Shown in pieces: positions 11,160-20,736 of a DNA stretch of 64,000 bases; the stretch's first letter is position 1, and each line of letters starts with the position of its first letter. The position numbers were made by a program, and so were the translations under genes. Under the pieces are notes generated by a model. That model was not told the origin of the DNA, did no database searches, and saw nothing but the letters and a program-made list of their open reading frames with translations. This DNA comes from Dimorphilus gyrociliatus (Eukaryota; Annelida; Polychaeta; Dinophilidae). The stretch covers positions 2,077,167-2,141,166 of the forward strand of contig CAJFCJ010000005.1 in the NCBI GenBank assembly GCA_904063045.1. Reading direction: 5' to 3'.

Positions 11160-12841
11160 ATGAGTACCGAAAAGGATGATCTGGTCCAAAGGGCCAAACT
11201 CGCTGAACAAGCAGAAAGATACGACGATATGGCTGCAGCCATGAAAAAGGTAACGGAACTCGGAATGGACCTGACTAATGAGGAAAGAAATCTCCTCTCG
11301 GTTGCCTACAAGAATGTCGTTGGTGCGCGTCGCTCATCGTGGAGAGTGATTTCGAGCATTGAAGCTAAAACTGAAGGCAGCAAGGCCAAGCAGGAAATGG
11401 CGAAGCAATACCGCGAAAAAGTCGAAGAAGAGCTTCGCGACATCTGCAACGACGTCTTGGTGAGTAATCCATACCTGCTTTTTGTTCCTGTTGTGTGAAT
11501 TCAATCAAACCAAAAAATATGGAAGTTAATTGTCTTTACTAATTGTCTGCCCTATCTCGCTTTCTATTCCGCCTTGTTATAAGTGCATGCGTATTGACCG
11601 TTTTTTCGAACAGGCCTTGTTGGATAAGCACCTGATAAGAAAAACCAAACCCGCAGAAAGTCAAGTGTTCTACTTGAAAATGAAGGGAGATTATTACAGG
11701 TACCTAGCTGAAGTGAATAATCAGGGAAACAAGGATGAAAAATCGGATAAGCAAGGTTAAACACGTTTTTAGAAACGATGCTTGGGGACTGCACATACCC
11801 GCGTGTTGCCAGTTGACATGGATTGTAGTAGATCATTGTATATATCTCTTTAAAACAGGGTCTGCTTGAAAAATTTCTCGTTCCAAAGTCGAGCAGCGCC
11901 GAGAGTAAGGTCTTTTATCTTAAAATGCAAGGAGACTATTATCGGTATTTGTCCGAATTTGCTGAATGGGATAAAAGTACCACGCCTAAAGATGATTTAT
12001 CTAAACGTTTATGTAAGTGTCAGATGATGTGTGCTTACTCCCAAAAAAAAAATCCTGACCAATTAATATCTAGCAACTGGCAACAACACTATAAAACTCT
12101 TTAAGAATTTTAAGTATTTTATAAAGTAAATAATGTTATCACAGACGTGATAGACGCTTCAAAGAAATCATACGAAGAAGCTTTCGATATAGCTAGAAGC
12201 AACATGCAACCGACTCATCCGATTCGGTTGGGTTTAGCGTTAAATTTTTCTGTGTTCTATTACGAAATTCTTAACGCACCTGATATGGCCTGCCATTTGG
12301 CAAAGCAGGTAATCGCGAGTTTTGGGCGTCTAATACGGAATGTGCATGTCTCCAAACCTAGATATACGAGATTAATAATATAGGTGATTGATAACGCTTT
12401 TTTGAATTAATTTCAACAGTGATGAATGAAGTGATTGACAATTCTCGTAGTGCTTACCAAGATGCTTTTGACGTAGCTAGGAAGGAAATGCAGCCTACTC
12501 ACCCCATCCGACTCGGCCTTGCATTGAATTTCTCAGTATTCTATTACGAGATATTGAACAGCCCAGATAAAGCATGTGAACTAGCGAAAAAGGTGTGTTT
12601 TCAATTTACTAACTTGTTTTATTTGAGTTTGAAATCAAAATTTACCCAAAAATGCTTTGTCTACCTATTCTAACATCTTTTTCAGGCTTTTGATGACGCT
12701 ATTGCCGAGTTGGATACATTGAACGAGGATTCGTACAAGGATAGTACATTGATCATGCAATTGTTGCGTGATAACTTGACCCTGTGGACTTCTGATACGA
12801 ATCAGGAGGACGGAGATCAAGGAGATGGTGGTGACAATTAG
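11160..12841 (+). CDS. YWHAZ: 14-3-3 zeta-type phospho-adaptor with two pairs of mutually exclusive exons
   Basis: Exon 1 (11160-11459) encodes the dimerisation helices and the N-terminal half. It is followed by exon 2a (11614-11755) or 2b (11859-12012), then exon 3a (12145-12308) or 3b (12420-12592), then the common last exon (12686-12841). The four isoforms would be 253-260 aa. Phosphopeptide-binding positions are kept in all choices: RSSWRVISS in exon 1, YYRYL (Arg-Tyr pair) in both exons 2, and [10 protein letters not shown] in both exons 3. The end reads [14 protein letters not shown], as in metazoan zeta/beta 14-3-3. These cytosolic dimers bind phosphoserine/threonine motifs on kinases, channels and transcription factors. 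An AATAAA at 13305-13310 may end the transcript. Confidence 0.95.
11614..11755 (+). other. 14-3-3 alternative exon 2a
   Basis: Starts in phase 0 and ends in phase 1. It encodes [11 protein letters not shown], then [19 protein letters not shown], and a lysine-rich end. It is homologous to exon 2b at 11859-12012. Using both would shift the frame, so the phases force exclusivity. Confidence 0.85.
11859..12012 (+). other. 14-3-3 alternative exon 2b
   Basis: Same entry and exit phase as exon 2a. It encodes [12 protein letters not shown] and [18 protein letters not shown] and is closer to the usual vertebrate zeta sequence than 2a. The tail [11 protein letters not shown] replaces the lysine-rich end of 2a. 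Confidence 0.85.
12145..12308 (+). other. 14-3-3 alternative exon 3a
   Basis: Enters in phase 1 and ends in phase 0. It encodes [20 protein letters not shown] and ends MACHLAKQ. It is homologous to exon 3b. Joining 3a to 3b would break the frame. Confidence 0.85.
12420..12592 (+). other. 14-3-3 alternative exon 3b
   Basis: Same entry and exit phases as 3a but nine nucleotides longer at the 5' end. It encodes [20 protein letters not shown] and ends KACELAKK, closer to the typical family sequence. Confidence 0.85.
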
Positions 12842-14615
12842 AGCCTTCCATCCATTCAGTTTAGGAACTGAGTCTGTGTGAATGTATGAGCGTACGTTTT
12901 TTTCATCCGCATCTACCGAAAAAGTTTATCTTCATCTATTTGTCTGCTTGTTGTAATAATATATGAAAAAAAGGTGTTGTATTGGCATTCTCTATTGCCG
13001 GTGTGCGTACAATACATTAAATGCTATGATGAAAAAAAAAACACATCATTTCGTTTTACAGCCCGTAAGAATTTTTGTCATGATTTAAAATTGTACGTTA
13101 CTTCGTTTTTTGTAATGACGATGAACGTAGATACATATATATCTTATATATATGGTTCATTTCGATTAAACGCAACCAGTGTTTTGTTATTTAATTGGTT
13201 TTTACTAGTAACTACTCGATGCTATAAATCTTAGCTGTTCATTGAGGCTGTTTTGGGGGTAATTTCAAATACATGTAACACAGACAAGTACTTCTTCCTT
13301 CAAAAATAAAGCTTAGTGTTTTCATTTAGCATTTAATTATCGCATATTTTTTTTGTTTCATCCTCAATATTTTATTACGGTTTTCTTAAGTAAAAGAATA
13401 AACATCTGGATCTGATAAAAAAAGAGTAGAGAAAAATTGACCGAAAACATAGTTTGTCTTGCCATTCGGCTTATATCATGTGATGGAAATTAAATAACAA
13501 TCAAGCTTCTGTATAATTAAGCAATATTAATTCTCTATCTCAGTATTAGTTGGCGGTCTATATCACCTCTCGTATTCTTTGGTTGTAATTAATTTTTAGC
13601 AGTTAAAATAAACATTGTATATCGACTTAATCGCTCTACTGTTCTCTCCCTCCATTTGTCCGTGTGTGTAATTATTAACAATCTAGAAAAAACCAGAGAA
13701 AAAAAGCCTTTTTGTTCGCTTTTTTTCTCCATCGTATTAGAATATTCATTATTTGCATATTTTACGTATATTATATCAATATTTATTTATATTTTGTCTA
13801 AGCTTTCTCCCGCTATTCCTTCTCTTACCTTCTAGACCGGTTTTTTAATACTAATGAATGTCTAATGATGCGTAACGCTTGTCTATGGCCCTTGTCCTAA
13901 AGTCAAGAGTTTGAAATAACCTTGAGATGACTGGCTGTCCTTTACGAAATTTAACCTCAGATAAACTGTACGTTCATGAATAGTATATGTACTTCTAATC
14001 AACTCCTTGTTACTTTCAACCTCAGCAGGAATTGACTAATGTAGTCTTTTACGTGCGGGTTTAGACCTTGGCAATGTACCGAAATGTATTCTTCCTATTA
14101 GACATCAATATATTATACCAATTATAGCATTTACTAATGTACTGTTATATATATTTAGTATAACGTTTCTTATAACAACGCCAGCGCGTTAACCTAATAT
14201 TTTAAGTTTGTCACCATATTACAGACGGAATATCGTGATTGGAATTCGATTTTATCTCATTCTTTGCTGCTTAAAATATTACTAGTAATATACATAACAT
14301 TGATATATAGGCCGTTTACCTGATAATATAATATGAAAAGAATGTATGAACATCATAAAACGATATCAGCTTGTTTTATCTATGAATTTGTAAATGAATT
14401 TTTTAAATTATTTATACAAGTCGTGACGTCTGGAATAGCTCTCTTTTTTTTTGCAATCGGACAAATTATTGTAAAAAAAAAAGCCTTGATATATCGATAT
14501 GGCCGTTTAAAAAATCGGTCGAAATCGATATGGGACGATCCGATATTCAAGATATAGGATAGAATCTCCACTTTCATTTGAATCTTTTTTTTCGTTTGCC
14601 GTAAGATACAAAATC
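12842..14615. other. 14-3-3 3' UTR and intergenic region
   Basis: AT-rich. The first part is probably 14-3-3 3' UTR (AATAAA at 13305-13310). The second part leads into MZT1. The only protein-like frames I see are on the minus strand at 13883-14090 and are listed separately as doubtful. No tRNA or other RNA gene was recognised. Confidence 0.5.
13883..14035 (-). pseudogene. Doubtful minus-strand coding remnant or exon
   Basis: A 50-codon open frame on the minus strand after an AG (acceptor-like) has protein-like composition, with TIHERTVYLRLNFVKD followed by FKLLTLGQGP and a stop. Just upstream (about 14035-14090), and overlapping it in another frame, is a second protein-like stretch (VHCQGLNPHVKDYI). 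No intron of workable length joins the two. This could be one coding segment broken by a frameshift, a decayed gene, or chance. I do not recognise the family. Confidence 0.25.
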
Positions 14616-14813
14616 ATGTCAACCTCCTCGCGAGAAGCCTTGGAGGCTATAAAGAACGTATCTGAATTACTAAATACGGGTTTGACGTCTGAACAACTGG
14701 TCACTTGTGTGAAGTTAATAGAAGAAGGGATTAATCCGGAAGTGCTTGCTAATATTGTTATTCAATTGAGAACGGCTACTGAAGAAAGCGGTGTCGACAG
14801 TGTATCTCAGTAA
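14616..14813 (+). CDS. MZT1: MOZART1, gamma-tubulin ring complex subunit
   Basis: Intronless 65-aa protein. Helical segments EALEAIKNVSELLNTGL, LVTCVKLIEEGINPEVLA and ANIVIQLR match mitotic-spindle organizing protein 1, which is about 70-80 aa and very conserved. MZT1 binds the N-terminal extensions of GCP proteins and helps gamma-TuRC recruitment and activation at centrosomes and spindle poles. The ATG at 14616 gives the expected full length. AATAAA lies at 14925-14930. Confidence 0.93.
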   Translation: MSTSSREALEAIKNVSELLNTGLTSEQLVTCVKLIEEGINPEVLANIVIQLRTATEESGVDSVSQ

Positions 14814-15560
14814 AAAATATAGAACTGACCCTAAAATTTTTACAAATGAAAGGAAAAAACGAAAAAAAAACAACTTTTTATGTATAAAAGTCTTAGATTT
14901 CCTTTTTATTTAATCAAAAACTTGAATAAAATATTGTATGTTTTTTTAAGTCGCCTAAATTGTATATTTACATCAATGGACATTTTTTTTTACCATAAGG
15001 GACACTATATTTTATAATATTTGATTTACAGCTTATATATGTATGTATGTATGCTTGTGCGTTCATAAACACTCATTAGAATCATACAAAACAAATACTT
15101 GACATAAACAATGGCGCTAAATACTGGTATTATTATATCCGTAGTTTAAACACTATCAAGCAAGATAACAATAAAACATTTGGCAGTGTTCACAGTTTCA
15201 TTAATGAACAATAGAAAGTATTAACAATATAGTAATTTGTATTTATATCTATGGCAATACAGATCTAACATCATATATTAATTCTCTTGCTATTTTGATA
15301 GTTCAATAAAGGGTTATATTGATTTTATATAGAAAAAATTCTAGCAGTCAGCATTTTTTTATATAGATGATATAAGTAACGCAGACAGAGAGAGAGAGAG
15401 AGAGAGAAAACGATATTCTAGAAAATTCCCTTTCGGTGCTTCTACGTAGAAAAGTGCCTCTAGCGATCATAATTATTTGTATCTTTTTTAAACGTTCTAG
15501 CTTTTAAAAAACCCTCTTTTCTCTGATTCTTTTATTAATAATTTTCTTGTTTTATACTCA
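14814..15560. other. Intergenic, MZT1 3' UTR side
   Basis: AT-rich sequence with the MZT1 poly(A) signal and a GA run at 15387-15407. I see no coding frame or RNA gene. Confidence 0.5.
15387..15407. repeat. AG dinucleotide microsatellite
   Basis: About ten AG units in intergenic DNA. Confidence 0.85.
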
Positions 15561-15909
15561 TTATACATTATATTCACTGTAAATATATAATTTATTGTAA
15601 GGGAAAGGAAACGGCGGGAAAGAAGGGTCATCTAGTTGGCTAGCTGTTTCTACTATACTTGTTTTATTATCTAATGCATTATTTAACAATACTTTCTATG
15701 TTAAAGAAAAAGAGAAAGTGATATACGAAGGGTGATTGCTAAACATAGAAGTTCATAAGTTCGTCATTCCCTTAGTTAGGAAGGTCACTGTTAGGTGATT
15801 TGCTTACCTCCTTCCGGAAATTAAGAAACCGGTCATCGATTGAAAATATAAAAGTGGTATATTTAAACCGGGACAGTAATTTAATGGAGTTATACAAATT
15901 TTCTAGCAT
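15561..15909 (-). CDS. Small unrecognised two-exon protein, 78 aa
   Basis: Exon 1 (15808-15909) opens with ATG, encodes 34 codons and ends at a strong donor, GAG followed by gtaagc. Exon 2 (15561-15695) follows a pyrimidine-rich acceptor and is open for 44 codons to TAA, in matching phase 0. The joined protein is basic and aromatic at the start (LLSRFKYTTFIFSIDDRF) and has a Pro/Phe-rich part (DDPSFPPFPFPYNKLY). There is no signal peptide or membrane span. The first ATG may be internal, because the frame is open upstream to a possible acceptor near 15925. I do not recognise the family. Confidence 0.5.
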
Positions 15910-16271
15910 ATTTACGATTTTTGATCTTATTCGTGGGAGTAGGAAAAGTAGGAGGATATAATGGAGCAAATACAAAAGATCTATAGTAATAGCAAATAAT
16001 ATACTTTCAAAACAGTTCCCTAACTTCTTACTCCTGATGGATGGAATAGATTTTAAAATTAAAAAAAACCCCTCAATTCTTATAAATTAAACAAATAGGT
16101 CTTAAGGGGAGAGGAGAGTGAGAAAAAGAGAGAGAGAGAGAAGAAAAAAAAGAAAAAAAATGATAGGCCTATAGTAAAGAAAATGAGAGAAAAAAATAAC
16201 ACGTCTTCTAAGAAATTTAAAAAATAAAAAAAAAAACTAGTTTGTTTCTTTAAAATAGAAAAGAAGATAAT
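15910..16271. other. Divergent intergenic region with purine tract
   Basis: About 360 nt between the small minus-strand gene and TEX14. A long purine-rich tract (about 16100-16250, GAGA and A-runs on the + strand) precedes the TEX14 start. No coding frame was recognised. Confidence 0.4.
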
Positions 16272-19200
16272 ATGGCGACTAATGTAACAGTTTCGTCTCC
16301 CTCTAAAGATAACAATATCCCGGTTCATGAATCTCGTGAAGTTAGTAACGTCGATCCGACGTCTATTCCCATTTCAGATAAGATGGTTAATGGATCGGTG
16401 TCCGAAATACATCAACTTGTAATCAAGAATCGTAAGAGTCGGTTGATAAAATTAATCAAAGGGGAAGGTCGGAAATGGATTGTTAAATTCTAAAATAAAG
16501 CAGCAATAATAATAATACGTCTTTAATTTCTAGATTCTTATAAAGAATTAAAAAACAAATACGGTCAAACTCCGCTATATTGTGCAGCTTACTTAGGAAG
16601 AGAAGGCTTAGTACGTTTTCTATTAGACGTCGGTGCTAATCCAAATGAGTAGGTTTCTTTTCATTTGTTTTTTGTTGTTATTGTAATTTTAATAGTTTTA
16701 ACCTAAATGAGATTATAAAAACAGGAGAAGTAACGATAATAGTACTGCTGTTCATGCTTGCGCATTCGGATGCGATTGTTCAATCATGGGAAGAATGCTG
16801 CAATCAGGAGCCGACTTACGCTTAACTGATGAAAGTGGGCAATTACCAGAATATTGGGCTAAGTGCAAACCGAAAGATTCAAAGAAGATGCTAAAATACT
16901 TAACAGAAACTTATAATTACGCTAGTCAATTAACAAGAGGGTTAAGACACACCAAAAACTCTGCTATTCTCCAATCTAGGTTAGTGTGGATTATTTGACT
17001 TGTCGCTTTTCTCCAGGGATTTCTTTTTCCCTGCTTGTTTTTCTGTTATAGTTTTAATAAATCCAAGCCAAAATACTCTTCTCTAACCTCTCTTATTGCT
17101 ATGTTCTCACCGGCGAAAAAGGCAGTGTCCCTAACCAATTGTTCATCTGATATATCGAAAAGAACAAATAGTTATGGATTTGGAATTGTTAGTATGAGTT
17201 CTAATCAGATTTAAAAGACTATTCTCTATTATTTCCTTTTTCCTTTGAACAAAAACTTAGAAACGATCTCAAACCGCTAATTCTGGTATTCGAATAAGCG
17301 TTCCATTGGACGCCCCGGTTTTTAATCGAGATGACTTTGAGGAAGCAACTGAAAATCCCATTATTTACAGGAATGGATATTTTATGACGATGGAAACGTA
17401 ATTTACACGTGTTTTTTTTCCTTTTTAATTAATTAGAGTACTGTTATTAATTATTTTTTATCAGATTAAAGTTTAAAGGCAAGATTAATGTTACTCTAAA
17501 AAGAATTTTTCGATCTAACGGAGCTAGACCTGATTATTTAATTCAAGAATTGAATAATATGTCGTTAGTAAACATTGAAATAATTGTTTTTAATTCATGA
17601 TATTATCTTCTTTTTATTTAATTTAATAGCAAATTATTCCACAAGAATATATTACAATTGTTAGGCGTCTATCAAAGAAGTAATCTACACGAAATGGCAC
17701 TAATATTTGAGCATATAGAGAATAAATCCTTATTTTGTCTGTTACACGAGGAAGGGGTAAGTTATTATCATATTTAGATAAATTAGGCGGATGTATCATA
17801 TTAAAAGATTATCTGAATAGGAAAGAATTTTCGATAAACGTCAAATATATCGAATTGTAAAGCCTATATTGGAAGCATTAATGTGGGTTCATAGCCAGAA
17901 TATGATCCATTGTTCTGTTACATCTCACGCTGTTCAATTAACCAATAAATATACAGCAAAACTTAGTAATTTTGAATTGGCAACTGATTGGTAAATAATT
18001 TGAATATTTTAATTTATGCATAAAATATTCACTATATATATATTAATTTTTTTTTAGTGAACAAGCTGAAAATCCTCCCGATAACTGGTGGAATTACTTA
18101 AGGGAATTCGATAAAGGTTCCACGCTGTTTAACTGGCTTGCTCCTGAATTATTGAGAAAACCTAAACGTTTCGATGAGAAGGTCGACGTATACGGGGTCT
18201 CCGCTCTTCTCTGGGAGATGTGCCATGGTAAATCAATTATAAATTTTTAAAGATTCTTAATTTATTTAGGAAAAATATTTTCAAAGAGCAAATTCCGTGG
18301 AAGAACATGGGCGGTGCAGCAATTTGTGATATAATTCATAATCAAGGAAAATCTCTAATTGATTATGTAAACGAACCTAACGTTATTGGATTTAATACTT
18401 TCTACTCATTTTTACCGTCTGGATTAGCATCTAAACCTCAACAACGTAATTTGACAATTGATATGTTATTGCAAGTTATCGATTCGGCTGAAAAGAACTT
18501 TCGGAGGGAAGATGTATTCACAACTGCGGAAGTTGATAATGAGTGCATATGACTTTTCTTTTTCATCATCAAATTTCACAATCTTATACCTTTCTTCTTC
18601 ATAATAGATCTCATGTTACGTATCTTATATCTAAAGCACCGCTTTCCCTGGAAACGTCAAAAAGATCCCACACTACTAAAAGCGGAACTCCAACTGCCCA
18701 TAAGTTGAATGGCCCTAATTGGTCAACTCCAAATTTGGAAAAAGATGTCCTCTTAATGCCTAGATCGAATGCTTGTATTAAAGAAACGCCACAAAAAGAC
18801 TCATACAAATTGTCTGTAAAAAATTCGTCTATGAAATTGACAACTAATCCTACTCCATCTCCAAGATCTCCATTTCAAAGGCCTTCTAGTAACAACAATG
18901 CTAAAGACGATCTTGTATTTACACCTACAGACTCAGTAACCGATCTATCTAAAAGTTCTAAGGAACCTTTTAAATATTCATTTATGAATAGGTTTATCAT
19001 TTAGTTTATAACATTAATAAATTCAATAAATTCGCATTGATTGATATATGACAAAACACAGAGTCCAAGCGAAGTGGAGCACTATTTCAGCTACACCTCG
19101 AACAAATGATAATAGAAAGGAACTAATGAAAGATCTCCTTCGAGAGTTAAAGACGAATCCCCCAAAGTTATCACCTCCCAAGAGTCCGCATAGAAATTTT

Positions 19201-19912
19201 GAGGAAACAAATCGAGTAATAGAAGCTTCTCGGTGTCCAAGCGGTGGGAAAAAAACATTAGGAATTATAAGTTCCAGATCGCCAAGGTAACCTTTATTTT
19301 ACCTTTTCTCTTATTACAAAAAGAAAATATCCACACAACCTGACCTTTTCAGCACCATCAGTGTTTGTTCTAGTAGACCCGAGACGATAAAATCTAACCA
19401 GTCATCTTTAGTTAATGCTCCAAAAAGACCTACTAGTTTGTCTTTCAAACCGGCTAGTCATAGGCAAGATGGAATAAGGGAGTTAGAAGCTAGAAAATTA
19501 GTGAATAAATTACCTTCCCCTTACATGAGTTCTACTACAGGGGAAGGTGTCAAAGTCCCAAAAGCTGATTGGCAGGTAAACTGCGTAAAGGAACCTCTTC
19601 CATGCATCAAATTACTTGCAAAGTCTGTAAGTAAACATTTGCCTGATTCTCCTGCTAAGGTTCCTTTTTTCATTTACATGCTTAACATTCCAAGCATATC
19701 TTTCTGCATTCTTCTTTTATGTTTTAACCAATTTCTCTTCCTTTATACGCTAGGATGGGTCTGCCTGCAGTAAAACATCTCAAGGAACAGATTTAGCCTA
19801 TTTAGAAGAAGATATTTGTCAAATTCTAAACCAATCGGGAAGTACTAATAATCAAAAGACCCCTGCTAATGAAGAAGATGGGTTAGACACGTTGATTAAC
19901 ATAGTTAATTAG
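16272..19912 (+). CDS. TEX14: TEX14-like ankyrin-repeat pseudokinase
   Basis: Fourteen exons (16272-16467, 16534-16648, 16725-16979, 17052-17187, 17261-17397, 17465-17563, 17630-17756, 17821-17990, 18058-18227, 18287-18542, 18608-18991, 19062-19286, 19353-19626, 19754-19912) give 900 aa. Ankyrin repeats (GQTPLYCAAYLGREG; STAVHACAF; GADLRLTDESGQLP) precede a kinase-like domain. The ankyrin order and the DLRL.DE.GQ.P motif match TEX14. Kinase catalysis looks lost: the HRD position reads HCS (NMIHCSVTSHAVQL) and the DFG position reads SNF. The rest is Ser/Pro-rich and probably disordered. Vertebrate TEX14 holds germ-cell intercellular bridges open by blocking CEP55-driven abscission and also acts at kinetochores. 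I see no GPPxxxY CEP55-binding motif here. The 3' end may extend further. Confidence 0.8.
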
Positions 19913-19979
19913 TTTATTAATTAACTAAAAAAAAAGTAAGAGAAATATCTTTCCCCATTTTTCATTTCGCCTTCTTTTA

Positions 19980-20327
19980 GGGGGAAGATAAACGAAATAT
20001 CAGCGAGTGAGAACGTTTTAAAAGACGGTTGTAAAGTGGGCAAGAACGCTTATAATAACAATAGTTCAGCCATTCAACAAAATAACGATAGCAACGATAA
20101 ATGCCTAGATTCCCCTGAGAGTCCTGGAAAAGGTAGCTAACTAAAATATGACCGTTGAAATACAATGACTTTCAAATCTTAGGCTAAAAAAAACATTTAT
20201 AGTATACGAATTAATTAAAAGAATCGAAGAAGAACATAATGTGTATTATCGTCTTAATTTTATTATAAATGACTCTTTTGGAAGTGACGATTATAATTTA
20301 AGTCTAGATATGACAAAAGTTGATTGA
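19980..20327 (+). other. Possible extra 3' exons of the TEX14 gene
   Basis: After a good acceptor (cttcttttag) one frame is open from 19980 to a donor-like site near 20135 and encodes an Asn/Ser-rich stretch. A second open stretch after tcttag at 20183 encodes TFIVYELIKRIEEEHNVYY and stops near 20327, with AATAAA at 20454-20459. The phases of these two pieces do not match each other, so I cannot give one consistent model. Alternative 3' ends are the likeliest reading. Confidence 0.3.
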
Positions 20328-20463
20328 AAGAAACATTTTTACTTATATTGTATGAGGATAATATGATTTCATAAGAACTTAATACCGCTCATTAGATTTT
20401 ACTATTATTGCTATGTTGTTTTCATACTTGATTAGTTTTTTTTTTGATTTTCTAAATAAAGAT

Positions 20464-20670
20464 TTAAAAAGAACAAAATAAATTTTTTCTTTTAATTAGG
20501 AGAGTTGAATATTTAGATCTTTTTAATGTAAAAACTTTCACGCATTTAAAAATCATGTGTGGATTCCCTTCCTCGTCGATTTTAGATTGTACAGTAATAG
20601 GTGTGAACAGGACGCCAGTTTTTGAATCAACCGGAACTTCCGACGTTGAACTGCCAACATTTGAAAACAT
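20464..20670 (-). CDS. Small unrecognised ORF between TEX14 and the kinesin
   Basis: A 68-codon minus-strand frame beginning with ATG has convincing protein composition (SEVPVDSKTGVLFTPITVQS, then DEEGNPHMIFKCVKVF) and a basic end. Its start lies 66 nt from the kinesin start on the other strand, so the two would share a promoter. The + strand is also open here and could be a TEX14 exon, so the strand is uncertain. I do not recognise the family. Confidence 0.35.
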   Translation of the reverse strand: MFSNVGSSTSEVPVDSKTGVLFTPITVQSKIDEEGNPHMIFKCVKVFTLKRSKYSTLLIKRKNLFCSF

Positions 20671-20736
20671 TTAAGCGGTTTTGCCTTTTTATTTAGTACA
20701 GATAACTTTTTAAGAAGAAGGTTAGCTGTAGAAAAT

